A DNA stretch of 64,000 nucleotides from Streptomyces albicerus (lineage in GTDB: Bacteria > Actinomycetota > Actinomycetes > Streptomycetales > Streptomycetaceae). The notes under the pieces were generated by a model, which was not told the DNA's origin, made no database searches, and saw nothing but the letters and a program-made list of their open reading frames with translations. Below, in pieces: positions 57,676-64,000 of this stretch; the first letter of the stretch is position 1, and the number at the start of each line of letters is the position of its first letter. The DNA is taken from contig NZ_VWMY01000013.1 in assembly GCF_008905045.1 (NCBI RefSeq), positions 57,126 through 121,125 of the forward strand, written 5' to 3'. The translations under genes and the position numbers were made by a program.

Positions 57676-60486
57676 TCAGTCCTCGGCGGTCGCCTTGGAA
57701 GCCGTCGCCTTCTTTGCGGTCGTTTTCTTGGCAGTGGTCTTCTTTGCTGCCGTTTTCGTGGCCGCGGTCTTCTTGGCGGCGGTTTTCTTCGCCGGAGCCT
57801 TCTTCGCCGGGGCCTTCTTGGCCGTCTTCTTGGCGGGCGACTTGGCGCGCTTCTCCGCGAGCAGCTCGAAGCCACGCTCCGGAGTGATCGCTTCGACACT
57901 GTCGCCGGACCGCAGGGTCGCATTGGTCTCGCCGTCGGTGACGTACGCCCCGAAGCGACCGTCCTTGACGACGACCGGCTGCCCGCTGACCGGGTCCGGA
58001 CCGAGTTCCTTCAGCGGCGGCTTGGCTGCCGCGCGCCCGCGCTGCTTGGGCTGCGCGTAGATCGCGAGGGCCTCGTCGAGGGTGATCGTGAAGAGCTGGT
58101 CCTCGGAGGTGAGCGACCGCGAGTCGGTGCCCTTCTTCAGATACGGCCCGTAGCGGCCGTTCTGCGCGGTGATCTCCACACCCTCGGTGTCCTTGCCGAC
58201 GACACGCGGCAGCGACATCAGCTTGAGCGCGTCCTGAAGGGTCACCGTGTCCAGGGACATCGACTTGAACAGCGAGGCCGTACGCGGCTTCACGGCGTTC
58301 TTGCCGGTCTTCGGGGTGCCCTCGGGGAGCACCTCGGTGACGTACGGGCCGTAGCGGCCGTCCCTGGCGATGATCTGGTGACCCGTCTCCGGGTCGGCAC
58401 CGAGCTCGAAGTCGCCGCTCGGCTTGGCGAGCAGCTCCTCCGCGAGTTCGACGGTCAGCTCGTCGGGCGCCAGGTCCTCCGGCACATCGGCGCGCTGGTG
58501 GCTCTCGGAGTCCTTCTCGCCGCGCTCGATGTACGGGCCGTAGCGCCCGACGCGCAGCATGATGTCGTTGCCGACCGGGAACGACGACACCTCGCGGGCG
58601 TCGATGGCGCCCAGGTCGGTGACGAGCTCCTTGAGGCCGCCCAGGTGGTCGCCGTCGCCGTTCCCGGCCTCGGCGGCACCCGCCGCGTCGCCCGCACCGA
58701 AGTAGAACCGCTTCAGCCACGGCACGGCCCGTGCCTCGCCCCGCGCGATGCGGTCGAGGTCGTCCTCCATCCTCGCGGTGAAGTCGTAGTCGACGAGCCG
58801 CCCGAAGTGCTTCTCCAGGAGGTTGACGACGGCGAAGGACAGGAAGGACGGGACGAGTGCCGTGCCCTTCTTGAAGACGTAACCGCGGTCGAGGATCGTG
58901 CCGATGATCGACGCGTACGTCGACGGGCGGCCGATCTCGCGCTCTTCGAGCTCCTTGACCAGGCTGGCCTCGGTGTAGCGGGCCGGGGGCTTGGTGGCGT
59001 GGCCGTCGACCGAGATCTCCTCGGCGGACAGCCGGTCGCCCTCGTTGACCTGCGGCAGCCTGCGCTCACGGTCGTCCAGCTCGGCGTTCGGGTCGTCCGC
59101 GCCCTCGACGTACGCCTTCAGGAAGCCGTGGAAGGTGATCGTCTTGCCGGACGCGCTGAACTCGGCGTCGCGGCCGTCGGAGGCCGTGCCCGCGATCTTC
59201 ACGGTGACGGAGTTTCCGACCGCGTCCTTCATCTGGGAGGCGACGGTCCGCTTCCAGATCAGCTCGTACAGCTTGAACTGGTCACCGGTCAGACCCGTCT
59301 CGGCCGGCGTGCGGAAACGATCACCCGAGGGGCGGATCGCCTCGTGCGCCTCCTGCGCGTTCTTGACCTTCCCGGCGTACGTACGCGGCTTGTCCGGCAG
59401 GTAGTTGGCGCCGTAGAGCTGTGTGACCTGGGCGCGGGCGGCGGAGATCGCCGTGTCCGAGAGCGTCGTGGAGTCCGTACGCATGTAGGTGATGAAGCCG
59501 TTCTCGTACAGCTTCTGCGCCACCTGCATCGTGGCCTTCGCGCCGAAGCCGAGCTTGCGGCTGGCCTCCTGCTGGAGCGTCGTCGTACGGAACGGCGCGT
59601 ACGGCGAGCGTCGGTACGGCTTCGACTCGACGGACCGTACGGAGAAGTTCGTGTTCTCCAGGGCGGCGGCGAGCGCGCGGGCGTTCGCCTCGTCCAGGTG
59701 GAGCGTGTTCGCGCCCTTGAGCTGCCCCAGCGAGTCGAAGTCGCGGCCCTGGGCGACGCGCTTGCCGTCGACCGTGGTCAGGCGGGCGACGAGCTGCGAG
59801 GGGTCACTCGCGTCGCCGGCGCGGCCGGTGCCGAAGGTGCCGGTCAGGTCCCAGTACTCGGCGGAACGGAAGGCGATGCGCTCGCGCTCCCGCTCGACGA
59901 CCAGGCGGGTCGCCACGGACTGGACACGGCCCGCCGACAGGCGGGGCATGACCTTCTTCCAGAGGACCGGCGAGACCTCGTAGCCGTAGAGGCGGTCGAG
60001 GATGCGGCGGGTCTCCTGGGCGTCGACGAGCTTCTGGTTGAGCTCGCGCGGATTGGCGACGGCGGCCTGGATCGCGGCCTTGGTGATCTCGTGGAAGACC
60101 ATCCGCTTGACCGGGACCTTGGGCTTGAGCACCTCCTGGAGGTGCCACGCGATGGCCTCGCCCTCGCGGTCCTCATCGGTGGCGAGGTAGAGCTCGTCGG
60201 AGTCCTTCAGCAGATCCTTGAGCTTCTTGACCTGGGCCCTCTTGTCGGCGTTCACCACATAGATCGGCTGGAAGTCGTGTTCGACGTCCACACCGAGGCG
60301 GCGCACCTCGCCGGTGTACTTCTCGGGCACCTCCGCGGCGCCGTTGGGGAGGTCGCGGATGTGCCCGACACTCGCTTCGACGACGTAGCCAGGGCCGAGA
60401 TAGCCCTTGATCGTCTTCGCCTTGGCAGGCGACTCGACGATGACGAGTCGGCGGCCGCCGTGTGCGGTCTCGCTGGTCGGGGACAA
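57676..60486 (-). CDS. topA: DNA topoisomerase I (type IA)
   Basis: 936-aa topoisomerase relaxing negative supercoils. TOPRIM: LVIVESPAKAKTIKGYLGPG with Glu, and LYLATDEDREGEAIAWHLQE with DxD. Catalytic Tyr in GFITYMRTDSTTLSDTA (about residue 335). Then four topo_C repeats (GRYGPYIERGEKD, DGRYGPYVTEV, NGRYGPYLKKGTD, DGRFGAYVTDGET), no Cys4 zinc fingers, and a Lys/Ala tail (KKAPAKKAPAKKTAAKKTAA) typical of actinobacterial TopA and needed for processivity. TTG start at 60486 after a purine-rich GGAGAGAAGAG. Confidence 0.96.
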   Translation of the reverse strand: MSPTSETAHGGRRLVIVESPAKAKTIKGYLGPGYVVEASVGHIRDLPNGAAEVPEKYTGEVRRLGVDVEHDFQPIYVVNADKRAQVKKLKDLLKDSDELYLATDEDREGEAIAWHLQEVLKPKVPVKRMVFHEITKAAIQAAVANPRELNQKLVDAQETRRILDRLYGYEVSPVLWKKVMPRLSAGRVQSVATRLVVERERERIAFRSAEYWDLTGTFGTGRAGDASDPSQLVARLTTVDGKRVAQGRDFDSLGQLKGANTLHLDEANARALAAALENTNFSVRSVESKPYRRSPYAPFRTTTLQQEASRKLGFGAKATMQVAQKLYENGFITYMRTDSTTLSDTAISAARAQVTQLYGANYLPDKPRTYAGKVKNAQEAHEAIRPSGDRFRTPAETGLTGDQFKLYELIWKRTVASQMKDAVGNSVTVKIAGTASDGRDAEFSASGKTITFHGFLKAYVEGADDPNAELDDRERRLPQVNEGDRLSAEEISVDGHATKPPARYTEASLVKELEEREIGRPSTYASIIGTILDRGYVFKKGTALVPSFLSFAVVNLLEKHFGRLVDYDFTARMEDDLDRIARGEARAVPWLKRFYFGAGDAAGAAEAGNGDGDHLGGLKELVTDLGAIDAREVSSFPVGNDIMLRVGRYGPYIERGEKDSESHQRADVPEDLAPDELTVELAEELLAKPSGDFELGADPETGHQIIARDGRYGPYVTEVLPEGTPKTGKNAVKPRTASLFKSMSLDTVTLQDALKLMSLPRVVGKDTEGVEITAQNGRYGPYLKKGTDSRSLTSEDQLFTITLDEALAIYAQPKQRGRAAAKPPLKELGPDPVSGQPVVVKDGRFGAYVTDGETNATLRSGDSVEAITPERGFELLAEKRAKSPAKKTAKKAPAKKAPAKKTAAKKTAATKTAAKKTTAKKTTAKKATASKATAED

Positions 60487-60858
60487 CTTCGCTCTTCTCT
60501 CCGGTCGACGCAGGGGGTCTCGCCCCAGGCCTGGAACCCGGGGCTCGGGTCATGCTGACGCTGCGGAGTGTGACGGTACATCCCGCCCCCGTGTCAAACG
60601 GGAAAAGCCCGCAACGGCCACTCGAACGGTAACCCGACTCCCGCCATTCCTGCCGCCCGGAGTGCCGACCTGCCGTTTCGGGCCTATCCGGAGGGTGACC
60701 TCTCAATTACCGGAGGGCCAGGTTCCCGATGGTCGCGGATCTTGTTACGAGGCCACCGAGGGGCGGCGATTACCGGACACCGGAGGCGACGGTTCCCGGT
60801 CAACGGGCTCCCGGACAACGGGGAGAACGGAAAGCCGGGGTGTCATCGGAAGCGAGGC
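60487..60858. other. Gene-free upstream region of topA
   Basis: About 370 bp with no supported ORF. GC-rich with degenerate short CCGGA/ACGG repeats (60765-60830). It should hold the topA promoter, which in streptomycetes is supercoiling-sensitive; I could not identify -10/-35 boxes with confidence. Confidence 0.4.
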
Positions 60859-60942
60859 GCTCAGGTCCGCGTGAGACATCACGTGGGACGCCACGCTCAC
60901 GTGCCAGTGAAGCACCGCGCTCAGGTACGAGTGAAACACCAC
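60859..60942. repeat. 24-bp tandem repeats across the small membrane protein stop codon
   Basis: Units at 60859-60882, 60895-60918 and 60919-60942, with a half unit at 60883-60894. The right unit includes the stop (60921-60923). In the frame of the gene, the C-terminal codons plus stop repeat as CFTRT-stop, CFTGT-stop, PT-stop, LTRT-stop. Confidence 0.88.
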
Positions 60943-61118
60943 ACTGCGAGGAGCAGCGCGGTCGTCCCGGCAAAGCCCGCGACCATCGCCGAGGCGACCG
61001 GGTTCACCCCGTGGGCGACCGCGGCGCGCTGCCGCAGCCGCACCGCCGTCCACAGCAGCAGCCCGCCCCCGAACAGGGCGAACACCGATCCCGTGAAGAT
61101 CGCGGGTCCGCTCTCCAT
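60921..61118 (-). CDS. Small two-helix membrane protein
   Basis: 65 aa from ATG 61118 with GGAGG nine bases upstream. Two membrane helices (AIFTGSVFALFGGGLLLWTA and ASAMVAGFAGTTALLLAVW) flank a basic loop (VRLRQRAAVAHG). No family recognised. Its 3' end is part of a 24-bp tandem array that repeats the stop codon. Confidence 0.7.
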   Translation of the reverse strand: MESGPAIFTGSVFALFGGGLLLWTAVRLRQRAAVAHGVNPVASAMVAGFAGTTALLLAVWCFTRT

Positions 61119-61317
61119 GGCTCGTTCCCTCCGCCCTTGGGTGCCCAGAGTCGGGACGCTGACACCCCCGGGAAGCCAGAACACCAACCCCGGGTGAACG
61201 TGAGGCGGACAGCTCCGCGCGGCTCTATGCGGAATCGATCACACTGTCGCCCCACCACGCATCCGGAGTCACCCGCCCCACGCGTTCGCCCCGCGAGAGT
61301 CCGTCATACCGAGTCCG

Positions 61318-61557
61318 TCATACCGTGCCGGGCGTCGATATCTCTTCGCTCGTCTGTGTGCCGCCGGTACGACTCACCGTGCACACCGCCTTGGCGCATC
61401 CGTCGTTCCAGTCGTCCTTGCCGGCCGCCCCGCCGTAGACGCTCCGCTCGGGACCGGACGCCCAGGTCACGGAGACCTCGGCGGGCACATGCGGCTCAGT
61501 GGTACGGATTCGCGCCAGACGCAGCGCGTCCCAGGCATCCCTCCACGACGAGTTCAC
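61318..61557 (-). CDS. Hypothetical 79-aa protein abutting the methyltransferase
   Basis: GTG directly follows the methyltransferase stop (TGAGTG). Contains DALRLARIRTTEPHVPAEVS and CAKAVCTVSRTGGTQ with two Cys. Could be a small coupled gene or read-through noise; no ribosome site of its own, no family recognised. Confidence 0.4.
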   Translation of the reverse strand: MNSSWRDAWDALRLARIRTTEPHVPAEVSVTWASGPERSVYGGAAGKDDWNDGCAKAVCTVSRTGGTQTSEEISTPGTV

Positions 61558-63075
61558 TCACCCGGCGGGCTCGAGGAACCCCTGCTCGACGAGCAGCCGG
61601 ATCTGCGCGGGCGTCCGGTCCCGCAGCAACACCGGGTCCTCTCCGACCAGTTGGGCGATGGCGTCCAGAATCCGCCCCGCGCTCAGCGTGCCGTCGCAGA
61701 CGCCCGCGAAACCCGCGCCGACCGTGTCCACCTTCGTGGCCCGCCGCATCCCGCGGTGCTGGCGCAGCACGACGTGCTCCGGGTCCTCGGCGCCGGGCAG
61801 CCCGACCTGCTCCTGCACGATCTCGCCCGCGAGCCTGAAGTGCCCGGCGAGCAGGGCCGCGTCGTCGTGCGCCCGCAGATAGTCCACACGGTCGAAGTGC
61901 GCGCGCACGGAGTCGCCGAGCGGCTGCTCGACGGGGTGCGGCCACTCCTCCACGACGACCGAGGGCTGCGCCGCCGCCGACTTGCGCAGACTGATCCAGC
62001 CGAAGCCGACGGCCTTGACCTTCCGCGCCTCGAACTCGTCCAGCCACGCGTCGTACCGCGCCTGGTACTCCGCCGGATCGCTGCGGTGGTCTCCCGAGTC
62101 CCGCAGCCACAGCTCGGCGTACTGCGTGACGTCCTGGAGCTCGCGCTGCACGATCCACGCGTCGCAGCCGCGCGGCACCCAGGACCGCAGCCGGTCCTGC
62201 CAGTCCTCACCCTCCACGTGCTGCCAGTTGGCGAGGAACTGCGCGTACCCCCCTTCGTTCAGACGATCGCCCGCCTCTTGGACGAGCGTGCGGCACAGAT
62301 CGTCCCCGCCCATGCCGCCGTCGCGGTACGTGAGCCGGGCGCCGGGAGAGATCACGAAGGGCGGGTTCGAGACGATCAGGTCGTACGTGGCGTCGGCCAC
62401 CGGTTCGAAGAGGGAGCCCTCGCGCAGCTCCGCGTCCGGGGCACCGGACAGGGCGAGTGTGAGCGCGGTGATGTGCAGCGCGCGGGGGTTGAGGTCGGTC
62501 GCGGTCACGCGCGTGGCGTGCTGCGCGGCGTGCAGCGCCTGGATTCCGGAGCCGGTGCCGAGGTCGAGCGCGGAGGCGACGGGCGTGCGCACGGTGATGC
62601 CGGCAAGCGTCGTGGACGCGCCGCCCACACCGAGTACGACACCTTCCTCGTGGCTGCCGATGCCACCGGCTCCACCGACCGCGCAGCCCAGGTCCGAGAC
62701 GATGAACCAGTCCTCCCCGTCCGTTCCGCCGTAGGGCCGTACGTCGACCGTCGCCGCGACCTCGCCCCCGCCCACCCGGGTCAGCCAGCCGCTCTCCAGG
62801 CAGTCCGCCACCGGCAGAACGTCCGCCACGCGCGCGTGCGGCACGGGCTGCTGCAACAGGAACAGCCGTACGAGTGCCTCCAGCGGCGAGTCGCCCCGGG
62901 TCGCCCGGAGCGCGGGCACGGTCTCGCTGCGCGCCAGCGCCGCGTACGCGGGGGCGCCGAGCAGGTCGAGCAGCCCGTCGGCGCTGAAGGAGGCGCCCAG
63001 GAGGGCGTCCCGCAGCCGCGCGGTGACGTCGGTGCGGTCGGACGAGGGCAGCGGTGTCAGGCTGGCGTTACTCAC
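61558..63075 (-). CDS. SAM-dependent methyltransferase (PrmC/RlmG-like)
   Basis: 505 aa. N-terminal helical domain about 1-140 (LRDALLGASFSADGLLDLLG), Rossmann methyltransferase about 165-330 with motif I ASALDLGTGSGIQALHAAQ, ATDLNPRALHITALTLALSG and the N6/N5-type catalytic VSNPPFVISP, then a C-terminal extension of about 170 residues (ATKVDTVGAGFAGVCDGTLS). The NPPF motif implies methylation of an amide or exocyclic amine in rRNA, tRNA or protein; the target is unknown. GTG at 63075 is preceded closely by GGAG. Confidence 0.88.
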   Translation of the reverse strand: MSNASLTPLPSSDRTDVTARLRDALLGASFSADGLLDLLGAPAYAALARSETVPALRATRGDSPLEALVRLFLLQQPVPHARVADVLPVADCLESGWLTRVGGGEVAATVDVRPYGGTDGEDWFIVSDLGCAVGGAGGIGSHEEGVVLGVGGASTTLAGITVRTPVASALDLGTGSGIQALHAAQHATRVTATDLNPRALHITALTLALSGAPDAELREGSLFEPVADATYDLIVSNPPFVISPGARLTYRDGGMGGDDLCRTLVQEAGDRLNEGGYAQFLANWQHVEGEDWQDRLRSWVPRGCDAWIVQRELQDVTQYAELWLRDSGDHRSDPAEYQARYDAWLDEFEARKVKAVGFGWISLRKSAAAQPSVVVEEWPHPVEQPLGDSVRAHFDRVDYLRAHDDAALLAGHFRLAGEIVQEQVGLPGAEDPEHVVLRQHRGMRRATKVDTVGAGFAGVCDGTLSAGRILDAIAQLVGEDPVLLRDRTPAQIRLLVEQGFLEPAG

Positions 63076-63129
63076 GTCTCCATTGTGTCCGTTCACGCGG
63101 ACATGGCGCGCGCACCTGTGGACACCGGA

Positions 63130-63210
63130 AGGCGGCCTCTTGGACTCCGGGAGGCCGCCTCTGCGGCCACGCACGCCGAGGGCCCGGTACGCGCGCGTAC
63201 CGGGCCCTCG
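63130..63210. terminator. Two back-to-back hairpins
   Basis: AGGCGGCCTC / GAGGCCGCCT (63130-63160, 11-nt loop) and a perfect 34-nt palindrome 63177-63210 beginning CGAGGGCCCGGTACGC. They lie between the lipoprotein stop and the methyltransferase start, so they terminate the lipoprotein transcript. Confidence 0.82.
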
Positions 63211-63276
63211 TTCGGTCGGCCGGACGATCGGCCTCCCGGGGCTCGGGCCTCTTCCTCAGGCCCTGCCCGACGTTCC

Positions 63277-63849
63277 TCAGCTCTTGCTCGCCGACGGCGA
63301 CCTCGAGGCGGACTTGCAGCTCTCCTGCTTGGCCATCGCCTTGCCCACGTCGCCCTCCTCCAGCTTCGCAAGGGCGTTGTTGCCGCTCTGGCTCAGCTTG
63401 TCCAGCTGGGTGGCGATCCCCTTGAGGCCGTCGGCGAACTTCGCCTGGTCCTTGGTGTCGAGGTTGTCGACCTGCTTCCTGAGGTCGGCGTACGACGATG
63501 AGATGGTGTTGAGCTCCTTGACGGCGTCCGTCTGCTTCTTCTCGCCGTCGTCGACGTCCGGCGCCCCGGCCTTGTCCACGGCGGCACCGATCGCCTTGTA
63601 GGCGTCGGACATGTCCTGGAACGCCTTGGAGTCGGTCTTCTGGACGTCTTCCGGAGTGCTGTTGTCCGAGGTCTGCTTCTGGATCGCGGTGTTGGCGGCC
63701 TCGATCTTCTTGGCCTGCGGCTGTACCGCGTCGCAGACCTGCTTGGCCCAGGAGTTCAGCTTGTCGCTGCTGTCGTCGCCGCCACATCCCGACAGCGCCA
63801 GTACCAGTACCGCACCGCCGGACAGTGCGGCCGCGAGCTTCTTGTTCAC
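63277..63849 (-). CDS. Small helical lipoprotein
   Basis: 190 aa from GTG 63849 (VNKKLAAALSGG), preceded by AAGGGA. Signal sequence ends in the lipobox LALSGCGGD. The mature protein is mostly helical and charged (DKLNSWAKQVCDAVQPQAKK, AYKAIGAAVDKAGAPDVDDG, LRKQVDNLDTKDQAKFADGL) with two Cys that could pair, then a Ser/Lys tail. Such small-molecule-free helical lipoproteins are common in streptomycetes; role unknown. An ATG at 63867 is a possible alternative start. Confidence 0.82.
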   Translation of the reverse strand: MNKKLAAALSGGAVLVLALSGCGGDDSSDKLNSWAKQVCDAVQPQAKKIEAANTAIQKQTSDNSTPEDVQKTDSKAFQDMSDAYKAIGAAVDKAGAPDVDDGEKKQTDAVKELNTISSSYADLRKQVDNLDTKDQAKFADGLKGIATQLDKLSQSGNNALAKLEEGDVGKAMAKQESCKSASRSPSASKS

Positions 63850-64000
63850 CGGATTGGTCCCTTCCATGGCTCTCGGCCCCGGAACATACACGCCAAGTGG
63901 GCGACACCAGCGTGACGAACGTCCGCTTCATCCGTTATTGTAGCCATTTGCACCAAGCGAGAGAAGGCTCACGAACAAGGCGTGCACACAGGCGGGCGGG

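Noticed and set aside
54354..60558. Very long plus-strand open frames opposite tmk and topA
   Set aside because: Low-complexity Arg/Gly/Leu/Val translations caused by high GC on the opposite strand of well-recognised genes.

Overview
The window looks like chromosomal DNA of a Streptomyces or close relative. The DNA is very GC-rich with codon third positions almost always G or C. It carries many GTG and TTG starts, a SARP/AfsR-type regulator, a WhiJ-like XRE / ATP-binding / DUF397 triad, zinc-independent ribosomal protein paralogues, a FtsX-type exporter and a pSAM2-like actinomycete integrative and conjugative element (AICE).

Layout. 1-7.1 kb: the end of a glutamate decarboxylase, an Asp-box lipoprotein, a DrrAB-like ABC exporter with its PadR regulator, a DinB protein and an aldehyde dehydrogenase. 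7.2-9.4 kb: the XRE/ATPase/DUF397 triad, in which the two small genes have promoters sharing an 18-bp element. 9.4-10.8 kb: a small ArsR/SRPBCC/VOC locus. 10.8-13.4 kb: two divergent operons of C-minus ribosomal proteins (S18, L31, L33 / L28, S14) with a COG0523 protein, around a candidate Zur box. 13.5-30.3 kb: lipoproteins, DUF2786, an FtsX exporter, YciI, Crp, LysE, a leaderless Clp-N protein, a PolA-like polymerase, a 1144-aa SARP, a glycosyltransferase, DUF3052 and an M56 protease. 30.7-33.5 kb: a large secreted alpha/beta hydrolase. 51.1-64 kb: a secreted tripeptidyl-peptidase-like lipoprotein, holB, a permease-thymidylate kinase fusion, topA, a methyltransferase and a lipoprotein.

Mobile DNA. 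A 15.7-kb AICE lies between 44-bp direct repeats (35255-35298 and 50937-50980) derived from the 3' half of tRNA-Thr(CGU). It holds an excisionase, a GIY-YIG-like protein, a prim-pol and a RepA-like ATPase next to an iteron-rich candidate origin. It also has a second tyrosine recombinase, a phage-tail-like gene, a cluster of four tiny zinc-ribbon genes, an XRE regulator, TraB with a candidate clt repeat array, Spd-like spread genes and a pSAM2-type integrase beside the intact tRNA. Left of it is an older remnant (xis-like gene, VapBC-like pair, frameshifted integrase C-terminus) that ends at the same kind of att copy, so the tRNA was used at least twice.

The most unusual pattern is in the core chromosome. 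At least six genes have short tandem duplications that include their own stop codon, and several others have tandem repeats just past the stop. I saw none inside the AICE.
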